Assembly (NCBI RefSeq): GCF_022170785.1
Contig: NZ_CP081870.1
Span: 2,034,001-2,098,000, forward strand
Reading direction: 5' to 3'
Origin: Rossellomorea marisflavi
GTDB taxonomy: Bacteria > Bacillota > Bacilli > Bacillales > Bacillaceae_B
Length of the DNA stretch: 64,000 nt
Shown piece by piece: positions 34,001 through 41,094 of the stretch. A program made the translations under genes and the position numbers. The notes under the pieces were generated by a model. That model was not told the origin of the DNA. It did no database searches and saw only the letters and a list, made by a program, of their open reading frames with translations. The number at the start of each line of letters is the position of its first letter. Positions within the stretch are counted from its first letter, which is position 1.

Positions 34001-34036
34001 AAACAACGGAAATCCTTTAAAGGATTTCCGTTGTTT
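34001..34036. terminator. Bidirectional terminator between metH and rsbR-like gene
   Basis: AACAACGGAAATCCT-ttaa-AGGATTTCCGTTGTT, a perfect 15-bp stem. The minus-strand gene's stop codon lies inside it. Confidence 0.9.
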
Positions 34037-34823
34037 TATGTACAAATGTAAAACCCATTTCCTGAAGCGCGATGGCGATGGTCGGCTTCACTTCCAACGA
34101 TGAAAAATCAATGCCCATTTGAACAGCTGTTTGAGCGACTTCCGGCCTGATTCCTGATAAAACGATGTCCACACCGATGAGGTTGAGTGCGGAAATGATC
34201 CGGAAAAGCTGTTGAGCCACCATTGTGTCAACGATTGCTACGCCTGATAAGTCGATGAATAGAAGGTCCAGCTCTTTTTTTAAACTGTCCTCGAGAGAAT
34301 GGGTGAGGATTGCTTTAGCCCGGTGAGTGTCAATGTCCCCGATCAAAGGGAGGATGCCGACTTTTGGAGCTACTTCAATGATCGGGCTGCTCAACTCACT
34401 GATCAAATCCTGTTGACCCGACAAAATCCGGTCGGAATGGATTTCAAAAGTGCCGAGGAACACATCGGCCACTTTGTCGAATATTCGGTTGACCCCTATC
34501 AACCATTCCAGGAAGACAGGGTCTGCTACGAATGCATCAGGTAGGGTTTCCTTTACCTTATCAACAAAGTTGCGCTTGAACCTATTCAGCTCGTGAATTT
34601 CCAAACGGTGTGGCCTTAAGAGACCCAGTCTTTCATCGACTGCTTTTTCAGCCCAAGCAATAATTTTCTCATCGGACGGCAAAGGCGTGGAACGAAGAAG
34701 AAGGATGAACTCGATCAGTCCCTCCTTCAGTTTGTCGCTTTGAGGTGAACCTTTTGCCCACTCCTCGGCGATCTGATCGCACAATTCAAGGGTGAGGTGT
34801 TGATGGATGAGGTTTGTGTCCAT
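34017..34823 (-). CDS. RsbR-family stressosome protein (STAS domain)
   Basis: A 268-residue RsbRD-like protein: N-terminal globin-like helical sensor (about 1-140, no haem His pattern evident) and C-terminal STAS domain (about 150-262). The STAS part has PLIGDIDTHRAK and LSGVAIVDTMVAQQLF, which hold the Thr residues phosphorylated by RsbT in RsbR. It should build into the 1.8-MDa stressosome that releases RsbT to activate sigma-B. A matching sigma-B promoter lies upstream, consistent with feedback. It is divergent from or unlinked to rsbS/rsbT, as for other RsbR paralogues. Confidence 0.88.
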   Translation of the reverse strand: MDTNLIHQHLTLELCDQIAEEWAKGSPQSDKLKEGLIEFILLLRSTPLPSDEKIIAWAEKAVDERLGLLRPHRLEIHELNRFKRNFVDKVKETLPDAFVADPVFLEWLIGVNRIFDKVADVFLGTFEIHSDRILSGQQDLISELSSPIIEVAPKVGILPLIGDIDTHRAKAILTHSLEDSLKKELDLLFIDLSGVAIVDTMVAQQLFRIISALNLIGVDIVLSGIRPEVAQTAVQMGIDFSSLEVKPTIAIALQEMGFTFVHKTTEIL

Positions 34824-34864
34824 ATGTCTCTCGCTTTCGTATAGAGTTCGATCTCTCGTTATCT

Positions 34865-34889
34865 ATACCCGTCGGGGGAATAAATAAAC
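34865..34889 (-). promoter_or_regulatory. Sigma-B-type promoter of the rsbR-like gene
   Basis: On the minus strand GTTTAT (34889-34884), a 13-base spacer and GGGTAT (34870-34865). This is close to the sigma-B consensus GTTTAA-N12-14-GGGTAT, 41 bases before the ATG. Confidence 0.75.
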
Positions 34890-34947
34890 ACAATATAATT
34901 GTAATTTTTAAATAGGGAATATAGTCTTTCGTGAAGGTAAATAGGGG

Positions 34948-35157
34948 TCAGTGGGATGTCAGATTCTTTTTGGGAAGTCTTAGAAAATCAGGTGATTGAT
35001 ACGATGATTCCATGATGATCAAAATTTTTTCTTCTGAAAAACCGCTGATCATCGCGAGGTTTTCAAGGGTGGGTGCTAATTCCAGCGACTTACAAAATCG
35101 GCAGGCGCTTTGGATGGCCAATAATTCGATATAGTGTCTCGACAGCTTCTCTTTCAA
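34948..35157 (-). CDS. Small sigma-factor region-3-like protein
   Basis: TTG 35157 is preferred because GAAGGGGG lies 9 bases upstream; an ATG at 35166 is right against it. The 69-residue product has a helical start (KEKLSRHYIELLAIQSACR) followed by LELAPTLENLAMISGFSEEKILIIMESS. The latter resembles region 3 of sigma-B/F/G factors (LxRxPxxxEIAxxLGxSxEEVxxxMExxxxxxSL), yet regions 2 and 4 are missing. It may be a stand-alone regulator, an adaptor, or a relic of a sigma gene. Its place between two RsbR paralogues fits a sigma-B link, but this is inference. Confidence 0.5.
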   Translation of the reverse strand: MKEKLSRHYIELLAIQSACRFCKSLELAPTLENLAMISGFSEEKILIIMESSYQSPDFLRLPKKNLTSH

Positions 35158-35564
35158 TTGTTTCATCCCCCTTCATTGGATTGGCCGTCTTCAGGATGGA
35201 GATCTACCCCGATGCAGGAAGGAAAGGTATCATCAAACACCATACAGGGATTCGTTTAAATATTCAATCTATTATCTCTATTATATACTTTATAATTGGA
35301 ATTGTAGAGAAGTATTTTCAAATTCTCTCGGTTTTAAAAAAAATTTGTCGAAAGTTCAATGTCAGGCTAGTATTAAAGAGTTTGATGCTGGTAAAATGTG
35401 AAAGACTTCAGATATACTAATATCATCAAACCGGTTAGTTTAATGAACCTGCAGGGTAGAGGATAAAAGCCGCAATGCTTATATAGTTCATACATACACG
35501 ATTAGGGAGATCCCCCGGTCGCTGCAAAAGGTTTCAGGAAGAGCTGCCTTAAAGGAGGAGCACC
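35158..35564. other. Intergenic region upstream of second rsbR-like gene
   Basis: No supported gene; the stretch is A+T-rich. It holds a possible sigma-B promoter at 35433-35459 and an AAAGGAGGAG ribosome binding site at 35551-35560 for the next gene. Confidence 0.5.
35433..35459 (+). promoter_or_regulatory. Possible sigma-B-like promoter
   Basis: GGTTAG at 35433-35438, 15-base spacer, GGGTAG at 35454-35459. The -10 differs from GGGTAT in one base and the -35 is imperfect, so this is weaker than the promoter at 34865-34889. Confidence 0.4.
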
Positions 35565-36398
35565 ATGCCAAGCAATCAGGATTTTTACGAATTTTTAATC
35601 GAGAGGGCAAAACAGTTAACGGACGACTGGTATAATTCACTTGATAAAAGCAATACATCCGGGGTGTATTCCTCATCGAATCCGCAAGTAATCGAAAATC
35701 TTAAAAATCAAAATTTCGAATTCCATGGAATTCTTTGCAGTATTTTTATTAAAGAGCGACTTGAGTTCGAACACGATCTGGATGAATGGATTCTATCGAT
35801 TGCAAAAGACAAAGAACACATCGACACGCCGAATCATCATATCCTAAAAGAGTTTGTCAGGGTAAGGGAGCAATACCTCGGCTTTTTACAAGAATTCAAA
35901 GATAGGTGGTCCTCTGAAGAAGACGGATTTGATGTTTTTAATGAATGGTGGAAACTGTTGGTTCAATCGTTCGATCACGCAATGGTCCGCTTCGTAGAAA
36001 TGCAGACGGCCGTAGTGAATAAACAGCTCCAGGCTCAGCAGGAAGTCATAAATGAGCTGAGTTCTCCTGTGATCAAGCTGAATGATCAGACTGCCCTGCT
36101 TCCACTTGTGGGCAATATCGAACCCACGAGAGCTGAGTATATTCTTGAAAGTGCCCTTGAACAATGCGTCGAGAAGGGTGTCTCTCAACTATTTATCGAT
36201 TTATCGGGAGTGGTACTGATCGACACGATGGTGGCGCATCAGCTGTTCAATCTCATGGACGCTCTTCAGCTCATAGGTGTCAAACCCATTCTGTCCGGAC
36301 TCCGGCCTGAAATCGCCCAGACAGCCGTTCAGTTGGGATTGAAATTTGATAATCTCACCATCACCTCCACCCTTTCCCAAGCGCTAAACAGGCTCTGA
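35565..36398 (+). CDS. RsbR-family stressosome protein (STAS domain), second copy
   Basis: A 277-residue paralogue of the minus-strand gene at 34017. The N-terminal helical sensor (about 1-155) is very divergent. The STAS domain (about 160-275) keeps LLPLVGNIEPTRAEYIL, LSGVVLIDTMVAHQLF and GLRPEIAQTAVQLG. The DTMVA Thr is present, while the first Thr context is EPTRAE instead of IDTHRAK. AAAGGAGGAG precedes ATG. Two sensory paralogues in one locus suggest that the stressosome of this strain integrates more than one signal. Confidence 0.87.
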   Translation: MPSNQDFYEFLIERAKQLTDDWYNSLDKSNTSGVYSSSNPQVIENLKNQNFEFHGILCSIFIKERLEFEHDLDEWILSIAKDKEHIDTPNHHILKEFVRVREQYLGFLQEFKDRWSSEEDGFDVFNEWWKLLVQSFDHAMVRFVEMQTAVVNKQLQAQQEVINELSSPVIKLNDQTALLPLVGNIEPTRAEYILESALEQCVEKGVSQLFIDLSGVVLIDTMVAHQLFNLMDALQLIGVKPILSGLRPEIAQTAVQLGLKFDNLTITSTLSQALNRL

Positions 36399-36441
36399 AA
36401 ATGGTTGAAATTAGAGAAAGCAATTCTGCTTTCTCTTTATT

Positions 36442-36472
36442 TTGACTTCTGATATCTTGAATTAAAGATAAT
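36442..36472 (+). promoter_or_regulatory. Promoter of the mhqE-mhqD-like operon
   Basis: TTGACT at 36442-36447, 19-base spacer, GATAAT at 36467-36472. The palindrome at 36453-36470 covers the spacer and -10 box. Confidence 0.55.
36453..36470 (+). promoter_or_regulatory. MhqR-like operator palindrome
   Basis: TATCTTGAATTAAAGATA is a 16/18 palindrome. It agrees with the B. subtilis MhqR box as I recall it (tATCTcgaAtTCgAGATa) and overlaps the promoter of the quinone-detoxification genes, so a repressor bound here would block transcription until quinones are present. Confidence 0.6.
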
Positions 36473-36507
36473 TTTCGGTTATACTTTTACTAAAAGGAGG
36501 GGACAAC

Positions 36508-37479
36508 ATGGAGGTAAAAGCAATCAAAGGACATCACCATGTGTCAGCCATCACAGCGAACGCGCGCAAAAACCTGGATTTTTATACTGGTGTTCTCGGC
36601 ATGAGGTTAGTCAAGAAAACAGTAAATCAGGATGATCCATCGGTGTATCATCTTTTTTATGCAGATGAACGTGGGAACCCCGGTACGGATTTTACTTTTT
36701 TTGAAATACCTCCTGCGGCCAGGACCCATTACGGCACGAATAGTATATCTATGACCTCCCTTAGGGTAAAGGATGATCAAGCGCTGGCTTATTGGGAAGA
36801 TCGATTTAGACAGCTTGGGGTTGATCATGAAAGCATTTCAGTCTTTACCGGGCGTGCGTCGATTTCCTTTCGGGATCCCGAAGGTCAGAGATTGATGCTC
36901 GTTTCGGATGAAGAAAATACGGGTGTCTCTGGAGGAATCCCATGGGAAAAGGCGTCAGTGCCTGCTCGCTTTGGCATCACCGGTCTCGGGCCGGTCCAGC
37001 TGACGGTATCGAGGAGTGAACGGACAGCCCGGGTGTTAACCGAAATCCTTGGATATAGGGAAACAAGGTCATTTCCTTCCACGGTGGATGGTCAAGAGGA
37101 TATAAGGGTATTCGAAACAGGGGAAGGGGGAACGGGTAGTGAAATTTTCCTGGAAGAACGTAAGGACCTCCCAGGTGAAAGACCGGGGCGAGGCAGCGTT
37201 CACCATCTGGCACTGAGGGTGGAAGATGAAGCGGAACTACGTAAATGGGTGGAACGCATCGACAAGTCTGGATATGCGAACTCGGGATTCGTTGACAGGT
37301 ACTACTTCAAGTCCCTTTACTTCCGTGATCCAAATGGGATCTTATTTGAACTGGCGACGGACGGACCGGGATTTGACCAAGACGAAGGACTTGAATCGCT
37401 GGGGGAATCACTGGCACTTCCCCCGCATCTTGAACCAAGACGCAATGAGATTGAACAGTCATTAAAACCTTTATCCTAA
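36508..37479 (+). CDS. mhqE: Ring-cleaving dioxygenase, VOC family (MhqE/MhqA/MhqO type)
   Basis: A 323-residue protein with two vicinal-oxygen-chelate domains (about 6-135 and 150-300). Likely metal ligands are the His of KGHHHVSA, the His of SVHHLALRV and the Glu of GILFELATD. Bacillus MhqA/E/O cleave hydroquinone-type rings in response to methylhydroquinone and other electrophiles. AAAAGGAGGGG precedes ATG. It is followed after 13 bases by the mhqD-like hydrolase, the gene pairing of B. subtilis mhqED, and preceded by an MhqR-like operator. Exact paralogue assignment is by context. Confidence 0.85.
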   Translation: MEVKAIKGHHHVSAITANARKNLDFYTGVLGMRLVKKTVNQDDPSVYHLFYADERGNPGTDFTFFEIPPAARTHYGTNSISMTSLRVKDDQALAYWEDRFRQLGVDHESISVFTGRASISFRDPEGQRLMLVSDEENTGVSGGIPWEKASVPARFGITGLGPVQLTVSRSERTARVLTEILGYRETRSFPSTVDGQEDIRVFETGEGGTGSEIFLEERKDLPGERPGRGSVHHLALRVEDEAELRKWVERIDKSGYANSGFVDRYYFKSLYFRDPNGILFELATDGPGFDQDEGLESLGESLALPPHLEPRRNEIEQSLKPLS

Positions 37480-37492
37480 GGAGGATGAGACC

Positions 37493-38104
37493 ATGAAACA
37501 TATTTATCAAAAAGGGACGAAAGAAAATGCACCGACACTTCTGCTATTGCATGGAACAGGAGGGGACGAGCGGGACTTATTGCCTCTCGCTGATATGATT
37601 GACCCCGGCGCATCTGTTCTCAGCGTGAAGGGGAATGTCAGTGAAAACGGGATGCCAAGATTCTTCGCACGGCTCGCAGAGGGGGTTTTTGACGAAAAGG
37701 ATCTCGTTTTCAGGACAAAGGAATTGAAAGACTTTATTGATCATAGCGCGGAAGAGTATGGGTTCGATCGGAATCAGGTGGTCGCTATCGGATATTCGAA
37801 CGGAGCGAACATCGCAGGAAGCATGATCTATCATCATGAAGATTCTCTTGCGGGCGCGATCCTTTTTCATGCCATGGTACCGAGAAGAGGAGTAGCAATT
37901 CCCGCACTTGAAAAACTACCAGTCTTCATCGGCGCAGGCACAGTGGATCCGATCATCCCTAAGCCGGAAACGGAAGAGCTGGTCCGGAACTTGAGGGAAT
38001 CAGGTGCAGATGTAACCGACTACTGGACAAATGGCGGTCATGAGCTTAGGAGAGATGAAGTGGAAGAGGCATCCCGTTGGTTCCATGACCATTTCGTTAA
38101 ATAG
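37493..38104 (+). CDS. mhqD: MhqD-type carboxylesterase
   Basis: A 203-residue alpha/beta hydrolase of the phospholipase/carboxylesterase family. Oxyanion region LLLHGTGGDERD, nucleophile elbow IGYSNGAN with the active Ser, catalytic Asp in GAGTVDPIIP and His in NGGHELRRDE. In the quinone response it is thought to act together with the dioxygenase encoded upstream. TAAGGAGGATGAG precedes the ATG. Cytosolic. Confidence 0.88.
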   Translation: MKHIYQKGTKENAPTLLLLHGTGGDERDLLPLADMIDPGASVLSVKGNVSENGMPRFFARLAEGVFDEKDLVFRTKELKDFIDHSAEEYGFDRNQVVAIGYSNGANIAGSMIYHHEDSLAGAILFHAMVPRRGVAIPALEKLPVFIGAGTVDPIIPKPETEELVRNLRESGADVTDYWTNGGHELRRDEVEEASRWFHDHFVK

Positions 38105-38192
38105 GAGTACAGTCGGGATTCCATCTATCCCCCGGCCTATTGTAGTGGTACAATCTAAGAAGAGGGTATCATTGTAGGAGGCTTCAATAGAT

Positions 38193-38495
38193 ATGCAAAA
38201 ATGTGAAAAATGCGGTCGGTCATTCCGTTGGAAAGATGTTTTATTTTCCATTTGGCAATCCTATCAACCGATTACATGCAGTCATTGCAACACCAAACAT
38301 ACTATCAACTTCACTTCGAAATTCATCGTTTCCTTTATGGTTCTGCTCCTGGCGCTGGTGGTCATTTTTTATTTGGCTCCCGCCAATGGTTGGTCAAAAC
38401 CAGCCACATTCGGAGTCGCACTGGTCGTGGTTTTCTGTATCACTTTCACACTTCCGACCTTTGTACGTTACGAGGTTCCCACAACTAAACGATAG
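38193..38495 (+). CDS. TIGR04104-type putative zinc-finger membrane protein
   Basis: A 100-residue protein. The N-terminus has a zinc ribbon, CEKCGRSFRWK and then CSHCNTKHTINFTSK, followed by two transmembrane helices (about 48-67 and 73-92). This layout, with CxxC-WK-CxxC and paired helices, is the TIGR04104 family common in Bacillus, function unknown. GTAGGAGG precedes ATG; a terminator follows. Confidence 0.8.
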   Translation: MQKCEKCGRSFRWKDVLFSIWQSYQPITCSHCNTKHTINFTSKFIVSFMVLLLALVVIFYLAPANGWSKPATFGVALVVVFCITFTLPTFVRYEVPTTKR

Positions 38496-38500
38496 CAACA

Positions 38501-38530
38501 AGGTGCTTCTTACGAGAAGCGCCTTTTTTA
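38501..38530 (+). terminator. Terminator after the zinc-finger gene
   Basis: AAGGTGCTTCT-tacg-AGAAGCGCCTTTTTT hairpin. Confidence 0.85.
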
Positions 38531-38603
38531 TTTGAAGTAACTGATACGAATACATGTAGGGAAAAAGATAACACTATAGAAAAAGGATAAAGGAGCACTC
38601 CCC

Positions 38604-39587
38604 ATGAGCATCAAAGATATTCAACTCACAACGGCTGAGATTGCTGCCCTTTGGACCACATATATGAAATGTACGGCGATGGATTGCTTTTACCAGCATT
38701 TCCTCATACATATGGAGGATGACGCCATAAGGGATATTCTCGTTCAACACGCAGAGGCCAATACAGGGTGGATCCAGGAGTTAAAGACCATATTCGAATG
38801 TGAAGGGTTTCCTGTGCCTAAGGGATTTTCATCTGGTGATGTAGATCTGACTGTCCCGCCTCTCTTCACCGATATCTTCGTATTGAGCTTTGTGTACAGA
38901 GGAGGGCAAGTGACCAACGAACATTTCACTTCCTTGCTAGAGACCGTGGCTCGAGCCGATGTGCTGTCCTTTTTTGAGAATTCGTTGGCAAAAAGTGTGA
39001 AGCTCTATAAGTCATCGTTGAATCTTATGCTTGAAAAAGGTGTGTATGACCGTCCTCCGAAGATCCCCTATCCGGATCGTGTTGGGTTTGTAAAAGAGAA
39101 CCCTTCCTTGATCGGTCAGATTCTTGGTGAAAACCGGCCGTTAAATGTACTCGAATTGAGCGAACTGTTTTTCATCATTGAGCGTAACTGCATCGGCCTT
39201 GTCCTATTAAAGGGTTTCCTGCAGGTCGTAAAGGACCGGGAAGTAAGTGACTATTTGAAAAAAGGGAAGAAGCTCAGTGAAAAACAGATCACCGCGTTCA
39301 ACAAGATCATTATGGAAGATGATGCATTCCCGACGTATCCGGTAACAATGGAAGTAACGAATTCCACTGAATCACCATTTTCCGATAAGCTTCTTGTGTT
39401 CTTCATTACAAGCTCGAATGCAGTGGGACTAAGTACGATGTGTCACGCCATTACCATGTCCACAAGAAAGGACCTCGGAGTACAATTCGCCATGTTCGTG
39501 ACCGAGATATTAAAGTTTGGGTCTACTGGATTGGATCTATTCGTAAGAAGAGGATGGATGGAAGAGCCGCCGCAAAAGAAAAAATAA
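38604..39587 (+). CDS. DUF3231 family protein
   Basis: A 327-residue all-helical protein made of two similar ferritin-like halves (TTAEIAALWTTYMKCTAMDCF at about 8-28 and LNVLELSELFFIIERNCIGL at about 180-200), the DUF3231 pattern seen in many Bacillus genomes. Some relatives are reported as spore-coat or stress-related proteins, but no activity is established. AAAGGAGCAC precedes ATG. Terminator just behind. A single-gene unit. Confidence 0.78.
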   Translation: MSIKDIQLTTAEIAALWTTYMKCTAMDCFYQHFLIHMEDDAIRDILVQHAEANTGWIQELKTIFECEGFPVPKGFSSGDVDLTVPPLFTDIFVLSFVYRGGQVTNEHFTSLLETVARADVLSFFENSLAKSVKLYKSSLNLMLEKGVYDRPPKIPYPDRVGFVKENPSLIGQILGENRPLNVLELSELFFIIERNCIGLVLLKGFLQVVKDREVSDYLKKGKKLSEKQITAFNKIIMEDDAFPTYPVTMEVTNSTESPFSDKLLVFFITSSNAVGLSTMCHAITMSTRKDLGVQFAMFVTEILKFGSTGLDLFVRRGWMEEPPQKKK

Positions 39588-39603
39588 TCGGAATGATTGG
39601 TTC

Positions 39604-39631
39604 AACCCTCTTTCAGTGGAAAGGGGGTTTT
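39604..39631 (+). terminator. Terminator after the DUF3231 gene
   Basis: AACCCTCTTTC-agtg-GAAAGGGGGTTTT hairpin. Confidence 0.75.
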
Positions 39632-39754
39632 ATGCTACTATAAATATATCCGGTCCATCTTGAAACCCTACTTGATGCGCAGAGTGATTGAGCCTCATTC
39701 AGATTTCGCATCAGGCTGGACAGATGCACATCATACATATCTGGGGGAGCTGTC

Positions 39755-40447
39755 ATGCTGGTAATCATCTATCCATTTAAATTATTCTCTGTTTCCCATA
39801 TCACCGCGATCTTGTTGACACTTGTCGGAATCCTGTTCCTATTCCTGGTCCGTAACAAAATAGGACACAAAGGAAAAAGGGTCCTTAAAATCTGTCTTAT
39901 CGCCAGTCTATTCCTATCTGAATTGACGTTCCAATTGTGGTATCTCATCAAAGGGGAATGGACAATTGAAACGAATCTTCCTTTCCAGCTATGCTCTCTG
40001 TCGATTTACCTTTGTGTGATCATGCTATTGACCAAAAGCTACAGGCTATTTGAGGTAACCTACTTTGCAAGCATGGCGGGTGCGCTCATTGCCATGATTA
40101 CTCCCGAGCTTTTTTATGGTTTTCCTCATATAAGGTACTTTCAATTCTTCATTGCCCATGCGGCAATCATTCTGTCTGCCTTCTACATGATCTGGATGGA
40201 AGGATTCCACGTCAGATTCACTTCCGTTTTAAGGGCGTTTATTTCCCTCAACGCCATCGCAGTGGTGGTGTACTTCATCGATCGGGTCACGGGCGCCAAT
40301 TATATGTTCCTTGCGCATAAACCATACAATTTAAGTCCGATCGACTACCTGGGTCCGTATCCGTGGTATCTCCTATCTTTGGAATTTGTTTCTTTTTTTG
40401 TTTTTCTGCTTTTGTACCAACCTTTCTTTCTTTATAATAAAAGGTGA
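39755..40447 (+). CDS. ywaF: YwaF/TIGR02206 family integral membrane protein
   Basis: A 230-residue protein with six to seven transmembrane helices and the family motif NLPFQLCSLSIYL together with LGPYPWYLLSLEF near the C-terminus. It matches YwaF (about 231 residues) of B. subtilis; the family has no known function. CTGGGGGAGCTG lies upstream of the ATG. Transcribed in the same direction as the PlsY-like operon 68 bases downstream, but with separate leader DNA. Confidence 0.8.
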   Translation: MLVIIYPFKLFSVSHITAILLTLVGILFLFLVRNKIGHKGKRVLKICLIASLFLSELTFQLWYLIKGEWTIETNLPFQLCSLSIYLCVIMLLTKSYRLFEVTYFASMAGALIAMITPELFYGFPHIRYFQFFIAHAAIILSAFYMIWMEGFHVRFTSVLRAFISLNAIAVVVYFIDRVTGANYMFLAHKPYNLSPIDYLGPYPWYLLSLEFVSFFVFLLLYQPFFLYNKR

Positions 40448-40515
40448 ATTTGTTAAAATAGGAAACTTTTTCTTTTACTCTTCGTCTACTATTATGTAAA
40501 GAAAGGCGTTAAATC

Positions 40516-41082
40516 ATGAATTTTATCATCGGAATCACTGTAGTGGTTCTTTCCTACTTAGCAGGGGGGATCATGGGTGCCCACTATTCGGTACGGGGAT
40601 CTGGCGTTGATATTCGGCAGGAAGGAAGCGGAAACGTCGGGGCCACCAATGCTCTAAGGGTCTCAGGCAGAAAGGCATTTGTCCTGGCTGTGATCGTGGA
40701 TATCGCAAAAGTAATTGCCACCTTATTCATTGTGAGTGCAATGACAGACGGAAATATGTATTTGATTGGTTCGTCATTCTTTTTAATAATCGGTCACTTG
40801 TTCCCCTTTCAACTGGGATTTCACGGAGGGAAAGGGGTGGTCGTCTACTTGGCTGCCTCCTTATTTTTATCCCCTCTCGCCATTGCCGGTTTCATCATGT
40901 TGATGGGGATAGGCTATTTCGCTTTGAGGAAATACAAGGTCGCAGGCTTCATCGCCATGACCTCCATACCCGTCACTTCCTATTTGAAGGGTGACCCCAC
41001 AGAGATATCGCTCTCATTGGCAGGACTATTCATAGTGGTAATGCTCATGCATTTGAAACCATCACATCATGTAAAAGCGTAG
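40516..41082 (+). CDS. PlsY-family acyl-phosphate:glycerol-3-phosphate acyltransferase homologue
   Basis: A 188-residue protein with five transmembrane helices and the three PlsY motifs: GSGNVGATNALRVSGRKA (about 36-53, motif 1), GHLFPFQLGFHGGKGVVVYL (about 94-113, motif 2, glycerol-phosphate site) and the third near HLKPSHH. PlsY moves an acyl group from acyl-phosphate to glycerol-3-phosphate to form lysophosphatidic acid. The housekeeping plsY of Bacillus is usually next to parE/parC; this copy instead leads an operon with an acyltransferase-aminotransferase fusion and an LtaS-like gene, so it is likely a specialised paralogue. AAAGAAAGGCG precedes ATG. Confidence 0.82.
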   Translation: MNFIIGITVVVLSYLAGGIMGAHYSVRGSGVDIRQEGSGNVGATNALRVSGRKAFVLAVIVDIAKVIATLFIVSAMTDGNMYLIGSSFFLIIGHLFPFQLGFHGGKGVVVYLAASLFLSPLAIAGFIMLMGIGYFALRKYKVAGFIAMTSIPVTSYLKGDPTEISLSLAGLFIVVMLMHLKPSHHVKA

Positions 41083-41094
41083 GAGGTAATCAGA

